Positions 51,945 to 62,417 of a stretch of 64,000 nucleotides of DNA are shown piece after piece. The stretch covers positions 36,511,024 to 36,575,023 of the forward strand of contig OU744447.1 in the NCBI GenBank assembly GCA_916610825.1. The letters are read 5' to 3'. Position numbers and translations under genes: made by a program. Positions within the stretch are counted from its first letter, which is position 1, and each line of letters begins with the position of its first letter. The stretch is from Haliclystus octoradiatus. Its lineage: Eukaryota; Cnidaria; Staurozoa; Stauromedusae; Haliclystidae. Below the pieces are notes generated by a model. It was given only the letters and a program-made list of their open reading frames with translations, had not been told where the DNA came from and did no database searches.

Positions 51945-54900
51945 CTAAAAAATAATAATAATAAAAATAGCTTTGAATCTCTGTTTCTCAAGATTTCCAA
52001 CCGTCACTTTTCCAGATGCATATTTTTTATATATACTTGTCCGTTTATCGATAAAAAAAACTTGCAAAGTAATCAAGCCACTTTTACCGGCACATTTAGT
52101 ACAGCAAGCTGAGGTAAAGAGTTTGCGATTTTAAATTTCTATGAGTTAACCCTATTGAACAAACCCTTTGCGTAAAGACCACCTGAGTATAGTGGTCAAA
52201 AAATGGGATCTTATAGGAAGGTGGTTGCTTTAGACAGGTTTCACAGCATTATCAAATACTCTTGTATAACTCTCATTAATATCATTACTGTTAAATGTTA
52301 ATATCACAACCCGTTCGAATATCACGAATAATTCAAAAAACAGTTTCTACCGGTGAACTCAAGTATTTTAACTCAGTTAATGTCATAGCCATAGACTTGT
52401 AACATAGACTGTCACTTGTCGTTATTCAACGTTGATGACCTGGCAATTAGCTAACATTGGACTCTGGACTATTTGATTTCAAATTACATCTTGCAATTCT
52501 GGAAAGACTTTATTAAAATCAAAAATACTGACATTGGTACAGTGCTGAACAAAATGCAACATTCGTCTACTTTACAATAATACAAAATAATTAATTAATT
52601 AATTAATTGATTGATTGCAAAAATAAACAAATGATTTTACATGTGTAAACAGCTTAATCTTTTTTCAAGAACAATATAATTTCTGCGTAGCCTACTTGCA
52701 AGATGTAATTGCGACTCTAGCTAGATCCGCTATCCGCACTAATGAATCACATCAAAGGGGCCTATAACATGTATTTTTCATGCCTGCAGCCAAATGTACT
52801 ATGCTATCGTAGCTACCAATTTAACACTTTCATAATAACATGTTTGCAATTAATCGTCTATCAGGGTGTAGGGCGGTGTTGTTCAATGTTCATTTTACAA
52901 TAAAAATACAGTACAGTGAAACCTGTATATAACAGCCAGCTACTAGAGGTAGATAAATTGACCACTATAGACAGGTGGCCTTTATATACAGGTTTGATTC
53001 AATAGAAAATACTTTTTTTGACATTACAAGAGTGACCACTATAGACAGGTGGCCTCTGTGTAGAGGTGTCTGTTGTAACATGTTTTATAGTACTCCGTTT
53101 TCGTGTAGGCTACTTCTGTACATTATTGGACACTGTACATCATAGGCTCTCTTCATTTACATTTGTATATACAAACTAACCAGATTGGATCGTTTTACTG
53201 CCCTTGATTGAGTAAAATGCAGTTAACTGAGCATTCAAATTTCAAAATCATTACTGTACCACAATAGGATTACATTTTTCAAGTCTATGATCAACCCTAG
53301 CCCATTTATTATCACAATTTCTTGCCGCAAGAGGATCAAGGTTTGATAAAATGGGGGATTCGAGAATCCCGGCAGGCTAGCACAAATTCAGAAGATTTGG
53401 GAGGAAGTATAGTTGTATTCAAGTATAATTTGTTTTCTTTTCTTTGGAATATAAAAAAGGTACCGTTTTTATCAGATTTTCATGACAATAGCCCTTAAAA
53501 TTTTCAGTTGTGAAAATGCTCTAATCACATAAAAAAATCTTGAAAGCAAAAATTAGAATCTTAAAATCAATAATATTTTATCGCATCCTGACAAGGAGAC
53601 GGAAATCAAAAATTAATGAGGTTATTTATATACATTTTAATTTACTCACTTGTACGCAACATCCCAAAACAATGACGAATCGTGATGCACTTTTAACTTT
53701 TTTCTCATTTCTTCATCAATTGCAGACGGACGGTCAATATTTAATAACGTCATATATCCTCGTTTAGCAAACTGATCAAAAAGAGACTTTTTTGTTTGTT
53801 TTTTACCTAAAATGTAAGAAAGAATAAGAAATGAAAAACATCTATATAACAACAAGGGCTGTAGTCCTCATCTAAATTTATTTTGGTTATTATTTGGTAG
53901 AATTGAGAATGAGACTTTATATCACTACTGACAAAAAACACTGAAAAAAAAAAGAGTGAAATTTCATGACGTTTTTATGGCCTTTTCATCATATTTTCAC
54001 ATTTTAATAGACCTACTGTTGTGAATATGAATGTTCTCAATTTTTGTGGATTTCAAATGTTTCAAATGGCCAAAAAATGTGTGATTTTCACATTTTTACA
54101 TTTTCATGGTGTTTTCACAATACTTTCATTGCATTATCATGGTTTGGTGTTGATTGTGCACGTTGTAGCCTACTTTATAGAAATAATAATCAATGGTAGG
54201 TTACATTCACACGTGTATGTAAAATTGTTTAATGTTAATTAAAACAGAGCTTGAAAACAAGAAAGCGGCAGATTTTGTCAGATTTGCCTCATTTCTTTTT
54301 TCCAATCGATGTAGTACTTCATTCTTCAGTCTCTTCATATTCTATGAAAAACAATCTCTATAGGCCTATGAAGGAAGATTTATGTAGGCCTAATTTGTTA
54401 ATTTGTTGTCTTGAGGATAAATATAATATTTCCGTTTCAACGATATTGGGTCAATAATATTTTCTTTTTAAAAGCTTTTATATGGTTTAAAAATCTGTTA
54501 AAAATTTTTTTTATATCATTTTATGTTCAACTTGAAATATACTACCCATCCTTCCTTTCGTTGAAACAGTTCATGAACTCACAAGACTCACAAATGTTCC
54601 AGAGATGATAATGTTGAAAGTACAGTCAAACTCCTTGAAAGCCACCACTCAAGGGACCTTTCCATTATGATCGCTAACAAGGAGCGACTGCTGAATGAGA
54701 ACAATAAGTGGAAACAATAGAAAATTAATCTCCGAAGAAGACCGACTTATTAATTTGAAAATTGTTCATTTTAATAACAAAACTATACACATATGATGTT
54801 ATTTCAATGTTCTAAAATTCTCATTTGTTCACCAATACGGTAGTGAAAATAGATGCCGTCCAAAGAGCCATCTATTTACAAGAGTTGGGACACTCACACC

Positions 54901-57900
54901 ATTTTTGATCTTTCTGGCCTGGACCCGAGCACGTTTTTAACAGTGCGCATGTGATGGAAAAATGATGTTTTTTCGCACATTTCATTTGGAATGAGAAACC
55001 TGCTCCCTGAAAGATCAAAAACGGCGTCCAAAAATCATGTCACTGGCATCTGTCCAATACGAGACGATAACCGCACATGAAAGTGTGTCCTAACTCTTGA
55101 AAATAGATGTCACTGGTCGTCCCTTTTTCAACTAGCATATTTTGAATACAAAGATCCCCACAAATGACGGTCAGACGTAGCTGACGAAGAAACTTGTAAA
55201 TAATGAAAATTTATGATACAAAACATTATGAAAAAATAGGCCTACTGTTAGAGCCCAGGCAATCCTTTAAATTTGATCTGGCCCCATTTAAACCCCTGAT
55301 GGTAGATTTAATCAGGGTTTGATAAAAACAGGGAATTCCGGGAATGAAAATCCCGGAGGGAATAGTTGCATTCAAAATTTTATAATCAGAAAAAAATAAT
55401 TTGCTTTCTTTTCTTTGGAAGATAAGAAAAGGTAGGCTACAGTTTTATCAGGTTTTTATGACAATAGCCCTTTTAAAAACCTTTCAGCTGTGAAAAGGTT
55501 TCCATGATGTATTCACATAAAAAATCTTGAAAGCAAAATTTAGAATCCCAGAAGAACAAATATTTTATTGCACACTGGATTCAATTCAATTTAATATATG
55601 AGACAAAACATTGTTTAGAGCCTGTGACCACATAATTTTGTATGTAGGCTAAGCCTATTTATGTATTTTGTAGCCTGCGTTACAGACCGCGATTCATTCA
55701 CGAAAGAATAGGGTCTGTGTGAATTGCTCGGTTTCTCTGTCTGGGCCTCGTATCAGAATAAGATTGATGTCACATAATTATGCAAGATTAATGTGATACT
55801 CACCAGGATTCTCACATTACTTTGTTTACTTCAGTTGACATGATTGCAATAAGTTCTATTTTAGGCTTCGTAGCTATGACAATTAATTGATCGAACAGAG
55901 GTGATGAATTTATTATCTAAGAACAATAGATTTACCATGCATCGATCAGAAACTTCCGGTCTACGTTTTCGTAGAGTGGCTGGACAGAGAACTGTGCAAA
56001 ACACACAGACCCTATTCTTTTGTGAATGAATCGCGGCCTGTAACGCAGACTATGTATTTTGTAGCACAATATCTAACAGGCAAATGAACACAGGAGGATA
56101 TTTTTAAATGTATCCTCACTTACATGTAGGCTATAAGATAAAGAAAGCTAAGTTATCAGAAATAATTTTGCCACAAAATGTGCCTGAAAATATTTTACAC
56201 AAAGTTTCCCCTGGTCAAGCAATTTAAGCTGACCTTATATATACATCTAATTAGTTTTATCTTTTCACATCTCTTATTCGCTTTCATTAATAAACTTTAC
56301 GATTAATCATAAATTCAGAAAACATACCGGTAATAATAAATAATTAAAAAATGTGCCTGCAGGAATTTCAATGTTCGATAACTGTGCCTGCGACCGCCAG
56401 TCACAGTGGTCCCAGCATTTTCTACCCCTGTACGAAACTTACCGAAAAGTAAAGCTTTGAAATTCTTTTGAAAGATCGGTGATACCAAAGTGTGTTTATT
56501 AAAATTAAATGCTTCCATTTTTTTCAATAATAAATTTTTTGTTTGTTTCATTTTGCGATAAAATTGTGCACTTGTAATCTCATCAAACATAAATACAATG
56601 ACGTTATCAGGATAATCGTTTTCGTCATCACTAATAATTTCTGATGGTTCCTTTTTATGATTAATCATTAGATTATAATCATATTTGGTATGATCGTCAC
56701 CGCTGATTGTTTCAATTTCTGAAAAATCTTGATCCATCTGATGAGTAATATCAACATACGGAGCTACAAGAAAAATAAATAAATAAACAAATAAACAATT
56801 AAATGTGTGTACATGAGAAAATATTTTGAAAGTGAACTGAAACTAGTTCCTGGCTCTTATCGTTAACAGTCAGAGAGGAATTAAAAGAGCCTGGAATTAG
56901 TTCTGATGCACATTTTAAAATATTCTTGACTCTAATTAGTTCAGAATATCATGGTGAACAATTCTAGGGTATTTCCAATGTGCGACCTTGGTGTAGTGGC
57001 TAGGGCGTTGGACCACGGGCCGCAGGGTCTCGGGTTCAATCCCTGTCCGGAGCACTATAGGTTGAGGTCAGGAAGGGCATCCGGCTATTAAACGCACACA
57101 AGCTTCAAAATACTAACAAATTAACCAACCACCCCCGTGAAAAAAGCTGCAAGCTTACCCGGTTTGTGGATAAATGATAAATCCACAAAAAAAATCCAAT
57201 AATTATATGATAGTCAAAGTATCCATATGATTGGTTGATTGGATGACTTAAATTATTAAATTTTATATAACAGCCAGCTATGAGACGAAGATAAATTGAC
57301 TGACATATGCAGGTGGCCTTACAAACATGGTTGATTCAATAGAATAATTATTTTAGATATTGTTTGAGTGCCCATTATCTTAAGGTGGTCTTTATATACA
57401 GGTTAAATTCAATAGAAAATACCATTTTATGCATTACAACTTGAGTGACCACTATAAACAGGTAAGTAAAGTAATGTAGACATTCGCCCTACCGAAGGCA
57501 CTCGTACCACTCCTCTATTTCTAGATTAGTGGCTTTTTCACTGAGAGCAATGATTTTGAACGCTCTTTGTTGATCTCAGCCGCGACACTGCAGATCAATT
57601 TCAACAGATTTCTTGGCAGATAGGTCTCGATTGTCAATGCGCAACGATGTGCCGCAGCTACTCAAAATGCAATTCCCTCTGAACCATTCCATACGCCATC
57701 CTCAGATGGTACTCATTTGATGTTTCAGATAAAGTCAAGGCTGAGCTGACTATAAACAGGATGTCGCTGTATAGAGGTGCCTGCTAAAACAGGTTTGACT
57801 GTAACAATATTTACATACCTGATTCAGGTGGACTAAACCATCTATATTTTAATCGATCTGCTTGTTCACAATCTGGATACAGGCATAATTCTTGACCAAT

Positions 57901-60900
57901 ACTTGGATGTGATCCACCTCCCAAAGGATGAATACACTTTTTACTTTCGACATGACGTATTAATCCATCTAACATCACTTCGAAATGAGCTATACATGAA
58001 TTTGTTATCACAAGTGGCGTAGTATTTGGTGGATCGTCCGTTTCATCTTTAGGACTAATACATTTGCCACTAACATTATGTTTTAATAGTCCATCGTTTT
58101 GAAATATAAATGTACCAAGAGCTTGATCGCAGTTTTCAAGATAAACCAATGGTGACTTGTTCGGTGGATCAGATATGCTTTCTGATTGGATGTTAACACA
58201 CATTCTTGAGAAATAATGCTCAATGTGACCTGTTTTCCCTAATAAACAAACACCAAATAAATTGAAATCATTGAAAGGACCAAAGGCATTCAAATTCTAT
58301 TCAAGAGAGAAGATTAACCTTGCTGACAAATGCGGCATTGGTGTAGTGGCTAAGGGCGTTGGACAACGGCCCGCAGGGTCTTGGGTTCAATCCCTGGCCA
58401 GAGCACTATAGGTTGGCGTCAGGAAAGGCATCCGGCTATTAAACCCACATAAGCTTCAAAATACTAACAAATTAACCAACCATCCTGGTGAAAAAAATCT
58501 GTAAGTTTACCCGGTTTGTGGATAAATAAATAAAAGTAATGTGGACGGTGTCGCCCTACCGAAGGCACCCGTACCACTCCTCTATTTCTAGAAGAGTGGC
58601 TCTTTTCGCTAAGAGCAATGATGTTAAACGCTCCTTAGATCTCAGCCGCGACACTGCAGATCAATTTCAACAGATTTCATGGCAGATAGACCTTGATTGT
58701 CAATGCGCAACGATGCGCCGCAGCTACTCACAATGCAATTCCTCCTGAACCATTCCATCCGCCATCCTTAGATGGTACTCATTTGATGTTTCAGATAAAG
58801 TCAAGGCTGAGTTGACCTGAGGGGGATTTGAACCACAGTCGATGAGATATGATACGATCTGAAGTTTAGTTGCTCTGCCAACTGAGCTAATCACCCCTTT
58901 AAAATGTGGATAATCTGATAACTGAGCTAATCACCCCTTTGTGGATAAATGAAAAATGCCAACAACAAAAAAATCTGATTTCTGATATAGGCTATACAGT
59001 TTCAAATTATGCTCAAAGTCGAAATTGCCAACAGTCTGTTATGTACTAACAATCTTGATAATTGCTTCTTGTTATAAATATTAATTTTTTCAATTCTATT
59101 CTGAGAATCTCCTGAAAATCATCCAATATGAGCGAGGCGTTTTCTCTTGATTTATTAAATATAGGCTATAACAAGAAAAATTATAACAAGATGCCAAATG
59201 TAGGCCATTTATGGGTTGAATGTGTTCCTTCCAGATCTAATTATTGCAGTGCTACAATGATTTTCAAAATACATTCTCAAATCATTGTAATACAAACTGT
59301 GAACGAGAGAGTAGACATGATTTAGCTTATATTGAAAATTAGAAACAATTCTATAGGTCTACCAACATTGGATAAATAAAAATAAAATAAAAATAGGCCT
59401 AGTTATTGAACAATCAAACAAGATATATAGAATGCACTATGAGATTTTAAAGTACTGAAAATATACTGAAAATATGCTGAAAAAGTACTGAAAAGGATAA
59501 GGCTACTGAAAATGTACTGAAATAATATTGATTTATTTTCAGTATAATTTCAGTATATTTTCAGTACTTTAAAATCTCGTAGTGATATTTGACGTCATAC
59601 GGTAGATAAATAAATAGTCAGTGAAACGTGCAAATATATCAAGTCCATATTCTCTTCTCTTTAAAGTAACCTACACATGCAGTGACATACCGTACTTCTA
59701 CTTTCTTGGAAAAATATCATAATTTAAATATGTTAAATTTGAGTTCTTTGGATAGCATTTTAAATCTGAAATGGACAATCCAATATTAAACTGGAGTAAC
59801 TGAAGCCGCAGCCAAATGACTTAAAATTTATTTTGCCAACGTTGGTAGGATTTTGTTGAATCCTAGATGACTGTTGGCGAAATAAAAAGTCATTTGGTCA
59901 CCCTCACCTTTTGAGATTTTATTGGCTGATGTTGAATTTCACTTATTTGGATTTTGAATACAGTAGAATTTTGTGGAATTCTATTCGATGTAATGGAATT
60001 CCACATATATTTGAGATGTAAGGAAATCCTACCGATGTCAACTGGCGAAGTGGCCAAATGACTTCTTTATGTTTGCTAACATCAGTAGGATTTGTTAAAT
60101 ATGCGCATTTTTTTGATTGGTCGACAATGACGTAGCTCGATTCAGGATTGGCTGAAATTCCAATCTGAATTCGAAAGTGATCCGGTTGGAAATGATTCGT
60201 AGAATCGTAGACCTCATTGATAATAATTTATAGATCTGTCTAGATAATAATCATAGGTAACAATTTTCGAAATGTCTCAGAAGAATAATTAAATATTATT
60301 TCGGGGGTAGTCCTGTAATACTCTGCAAACTTGGTGTTTTGATTAATGAAGATAACTGTATTACGTTATTCATAGTGTTCTTTGATTGATAGAGATGTAC
60401 TTTTAAATTAAGAGTTACATCATTCTATTAATATAAAGATTAGGTTAGAGATTTAAAGGGGCAAGATTGACCGGCGACCGCTGCGAGCACAAGTTGAATT
60501 TATGCTTAGCGTAATTCAACAGTCTCGCTTTGAAACTATTGTTCTACGCAGGCCTAATCTGTTATAAATTCATGTCAACAATATGCATTGTGTTATGAAC
60601 ACTAAACATGCATGTGATCCGAAGTGCGTAGCGCCTGCCGGTCATTTTTGCTCCTTTAAGATTTAGAACATTACGTTAACACTATAATTATATATGCATG
60701 AGTAAGCCTAATGTAAACAAACTTGTAAACAATAACATGTGATTACCTAGACATTTCAATGTATAGTTTTAGAATTATGATGTAACCTTTAATTATGTTT
60801 TGCTTAGCTGACCTAATATTAAATTGCTGAATCATGTATTAAACATAAATAAATAGACTTAGAACAGAATGTATAATCAGTAGAAGAGTTAACATTTGAA

Positions 60901-62417
60901 ACAACAGTCATTAGATAACGATCCGTGAGATCTGTACATTAGGGTACATTTTTATATATAGGCCTACAATTAAAGAAAGATTTCTTATATATGTGGAGAT
61001 TGTTTGTCTAAGCGCAGTCTTTGACGTTCTTAGCTTCTATTCAACAAGAAAAGACCAAGCAGGATAAATATCAAGGGATTATTTAGACTTGGCAAAACAC
61101 TTGGGATTAGAGTGAATAAGTTTGGCTACTTTAGGCTTAAACTATTGTATTGTTTACAATGCGTATGGGTATTTTTAACTGAGAATAAATTTTGCGGCTG
61201 AAATCTATCACTAGTTATTTTAACTAACTGATTATTCAAGGTGTGTCTATTTGTCCGGCAGTCGATCACGCATTCCCCTTGTCCCCGGGGTTATGGGTTA
61301 GGTTTAGGGTCCGATCACGTGATAACCACACTGTCAAGGCTAAATTCATTTCTGTTTCATGAGCTCTTGTCGGTTGCCGTAGCTCATTTGGAGTGCGTCT
61401 GACTAGCGTGCAGGTCATGCTGGTTAGAGTCAGGGGTGGCACCAGAGGAGGGCAGGGGGGGCTACAGCCCTCCCGTCGGGGATGCTCAGCCCCCCGTCGG
61501 GGAAGACTAAATTTTCTGTCGGGGAATATTTTTAATATTTTTCGTAAAAAACAATAGGTATTAGCTCCATTCCAGTATTAGAGACTATTGCCAAATTGTT
61601 TCTATGTAACATGGAAATTTGGCATAGTCCCCCTGTCGGGGATGTCAGCCCCCTTGTCGGGGATGTCAGCCCCCTCGTCGGGGAAATCCTGGTGCCACCC
61701 CTGGTTAGAGTCCAGGTCGTTCCTAAATTTTTATTTTATTTTCATTATTTATACTCCAAAATGTTTGCAAGTTACTGTTCGATCATGATACGCATGCGTT
61801 GGTATCCATAATGGCTGCGACTGCTGGTCAAATAGTCACCCTCACAGCGTTGATTATTATACTTTACCTTTGGCAAGGTCCACACTTTTTAAAGTTGGCC
61901 TCATTATATATGCGTATTCACCATATTCAAATGGAGGCAGTGATTTTATCGGCATTATAACCCTGAAACGTATGAAATTAATATTTTTTCCTTGAAAATG
62001 AACATGTGTACTATTGGTATTTAAAGTAATTCCATCTTGTTTGCCACAGAAAAGATCACGATCAATGTCGTCTTCTGCTTGGTTTCGAAGCTTGATATTT
62101 GGATCAATAAAACAGACTTCGTCACCGTGTTCATGTTTCAATTTTTGTCTACGCTTTGCTCGTTCTTTTAATTTTTGAATTCTATCCTCAGCTGTTTGTT
62201 TAGGCGCTTCAGTTATTATTACATTAGATAATATTCCATCATTGAATTTCTCGATAGCGTCATTTGTTTTTAATCCATCGACATCTAATGCTTTGGTATA
62301 ACCTGCTTGTAATAATTTAACAAGTCCAAAAGCAGATAAACTTAAGAGAAGACATCCTGTAATAATTGGATGCTTGTAAAACCACATAAGACCATTTATA
62401 ATAAATCTAGTTCGCAT
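51413..62417 (-). CDS. Gene D: type II membrane protein with ricin-like lectin and DUF229 (sulfatase-like) regions; incomplete model
   Basis: Five minus-strand exons run in a sensible order: N-terminal signal anchor (61868-62417), ricin-type lectin (57819-58296), DUF229 start (56443-56763), DUF229 middle (53650-53806), DUF229 end (51413-51944). Phases fit across the last four. Exon 1 ends in phase 1 while the lectin exon starts in phase 0, so at least one linking exon is missing. It could also mean exon 1 belongs to another gene. DUF229 proteins belong to the sulfatase/alkaline phosphatase superfamily and are secretory-pathway proteins of unknown function. The metal-binding SDHG motif of the family is replaced here by SSKG, which suggests loss of catalysis. 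Gene span about 11 kb. Confidence 0.65.
52914..53095. mobile_element. Pogo/Tc1-like MITE (ACAGTGAAACCTGTATATAA ends)
   Basis: Begins TACAGTGAAACCTGTATATA (about 52914) and ends near ACATGTTTTATAG. ACCACTATAGACAGGTGGCC occurs twice inside. A related, interrupted copy is at 57265-57805, and fragments are at 12640-12780 and 52170-52270. Confidence 0.5.
53330..53590. repeat. Dispersed repeat, copy 1
   Basis: Shares about 250 bp with 55310-55580, including AATTTGTTTTCTTTTCTTTGG, so read as TTTGTTTTCTTTTCTTTGG, and CATGACAATAGCCCTT. Family not identified. Confidence 0.55.
53650..53806 (-). CDS. Gene D exon: DUF229 middle segment
   Basis: Phase 1 to 2; acceptor CATTTTAG|GT, donor TACAA|GTGAGT. Reads TKKSLFDQFAKRGYMTLLNI and DRPSAIDEEM and ends SLFWDVAY. 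DUF229 proteins have a GYxTxxxED-like segment here. The acidic pair after the strand is reduced (NIDRPS). Confidence 0.7.
54868..55113. mobile_element. MITE with ~30-bp TIRs
   Basis: Left CATCTATTTACAAGAGTTGG then GACACTC (from about 54868) is inverted at about 55080-55113 (AAGTGTGTCCTAACTCTTGA). The interior also shows an inverted TTTTTGATCTTTC / GAAAGATCAAAAA pair. Confidence 0.55.
55310..55580. repeat. Dispersed repeat, copy 2
   Basis: Same family as 53330-53590, with small indels. Lies in an intron of gene D. Confidence 0.55.
55671..56055. mobile_element. MITE with ~50-bp TIRs
   Basis: Left TAGCCTGCGTTACAGACCGC then GATTCATTCACGAAAGAATA (55671-55721) is inverted at 56003-56055 with about four mismatches. 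Intron of gene D. No coding capacity. Confidence 0.75.
56443..56763 (-). CDS. Gene D exon: start of DUF229 region
   Basis: 107 codons, phase 1-1; acceptor TTCTTGTAG|CT, donor TTCG|GTAAGT. After an acidic linker (EIISDDENDYPD) the first core strand is NVIVFMFDEITSAQFYRKM, then NKHTLVSPIFQKNFKALLFG. DUF229 proteins have N-V-[IL]-x-[MF]-x-[ILF]-D-S-x-S-R-x-x-F-x-R-x-x-P here. The invariant Asp is kept but the Ser-x-Ser-Arg that follows is not. Confidence 0.7.
56983..57190 (+). mobile_element. tRNA-derived SINE (family 1), copy 1
   Basis: The head has an A-box-like TTGGTGTAGTGGCTAGGGCG and a B-box GGGTTCAATCCC. The tail contains GTCAGGAAGGGCATCCGGC, a sequence I know from the 3' ends of RTE-type LINEs and their SINEs, and ends in GGTTTGTGGATAAATGATAA. 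A second copy is at 58331-58530. Confidence 0.75.
57265..57805. mobile_element. Pogo/Tc1-like MITE split by a SINE
   Basis: Shares ends and internal ACCACTATAAACAGG units with 52914-53095 (ATAACAGCCAGCTA at the left; AACAGGTTTGACTGTA at the right). It is interrupted by the SINE at 57463-57748. Confidence 0.6.
57463..57748 (-). mobile_element. SINE family 2, headless copy, with 12-bp target-site duplication
   Basis: ACTATAAACAGG flanks it at 57451-57462 and 57749-57760. Body as in 40386-40673. The duplication lies in an internal unit of the surrounding MITE, so the SINE is younger than the MITE. Confidence 0.85.
57819..58296 (-). CDS. Gene D exon: ricin-type lectin region
   Basis: Acceptor TTGAATAG|AA (phase 0), donor TCAG|GTATGT (phase 1). 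The 159 residues contain successive trefoil-like units with Cys pairs and G..H/K.xSGKC motifs: HYFSRMCVNI, then LVYLENCDQALGTFIFQNDG, LLKHNVSGKCISP, LVITNSC, GLIRHVESKKCIHPLGGG, LCLYPDCEQ. This is the beta-trefoil pattern of ricin B-like lectins, as in polypeptide GalNAc-transferases, but no transferase domain is nearby. Ligand unknown. A SINE lies within 40 bp of the acceptor. Confidence 0.75.
58331..58530 (+). mobile_element. tRNA-derived SINE (family 1), copy 2, split by family-2 SINE
   Basis: Head TTGGTGTAGTGGCTAAGGGC with B-box GGGTTCAATCCC; tail CAGGAAAGGCATCCGGC. Its TTTGTGGATAAAT end recurs at about 58937-58949 after the family-2 SINE, as a 13-bp target duplication. Confidence 0.75.
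58533..58936 (-). mobile_element. tRNA-derived SINE (family 2), full copy with head
   Basis: Reading minus: head TTAGCTCAGTTGGCAGAGCA (about 58895-58870) and B-box GGTTCAAATCC (about 58842-58832), then the common body, then an A/T-rich tail. A short direct duplication of AACTGAGCTAATCACCCCTT occurs at the head (58879 and 58920). The overlapping plus-strand frame is not a gene. Confidence 0.75.
59436..59582. repeat. Foldback of TACTGAAAAT repeats
   Basis: GAGATTTTAAAGTACTGAAA on the left is inverted at about 59550-59580. Several TACTGAAAAT units lie on the left and their complements on the right. A small palindromic element or local inversion. Confidence 0.65.
59702..59765 (-). CDS. Candidate gene D linking exon (very tentative)
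   Basis: Acceptor CCATTTCAG|AT and donor AAGAAA|GTAGAA enclose 64 bases in phase 1 to 2: LKCYPKNSNLTYLNYDIFPR. The start phase matches exon 1. The end phase does not match the lectin exon directly, so another small exon would be needed. Non-consensus donor. Confidence 0.15.
59810..60110. mobile_element. MITE with CCAAATGACTT inverted ends
   Basis: CAAATGACTTAAAATTTATT (59813) is opposed by AATAAAAAGTCATTTGG (59882-59898), and a further pair, GGCCAAATGACTTCTTTATG, lies at about 60050. GCCAACGTTGGTAGGAT and its variants recur. Probably two related short elements in contact. Confidence 0.5.
60111..61370. other. Gene D intron, nothing recognised
   Basis: AT-rich. Near 61292 a short GGGTTAGGTTTAGGG is telomere-like by chance. 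No exon found. Confidence 0.4.
61373..61725 (+). other. tRNA-like sequence interrupted by a hAT MITE
   Basis: GTAGCTCATTTGGAGTGCGT (A-box-like) at about 61379 is followed at the expected distance by a B-box-like GGTTAGAGTCC, which is split: GGTTAGAGT (61422-61430) before the MITE and GTTAGAGTCCAGG after it (from 61704). It is a decayed tRNA gene or SINE head, not functional. Confidence 0.5.
61431..61703. mobile_element. hAT-type MITE, 8-bp target duplication
   Basis: Perfect 15-bp ends CAGGGGTGGCACCAG (61431-61445) and its inverse (61689-61703), flanked by GTTAGAGT on both sides (61423-61430 and 61704-61711). Interior has repeated CCCTGTCGGGGATGTCAGCC units. The 8-bp duplication and CAGGGG end fit the hAT superfamily. 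Confidence 0.85.
61868..62417 (-). CDS. Gene D exon 1: N-terminal signal anchor and stem
   Basis: Starts MRTRFIINGLMWFYKHPIIT with a transmembrane segment at ~17-36 (IITGCLLLSLSAFGLVKLL) and no cleavage site, so a type II membrane protein of the Golgi/secretory type is likely. Next comes a stem with a Lys/Arg-rich helix (~75-95, DRIQKLKERAKRRQKLK), then a small folded-looking part with Cys ~102 and ~124. Donor AAAG|GTAAAG, phase 1. Assignment to gene D rests on order, strand and topology, not on a continuous reading frame. Confidence 0.6.

Noticed and set aside
58539-58748. Open frame MWTVSPYRRHPYHSS, also seen at 40449-40658
   Set aside because: It lies in the shared body of the SINE family, on its antisense strand.
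61285-61305. Telomere-like GGGTTAGGTTTAGGG
   Set aside because: A single short occurrence, not an array.
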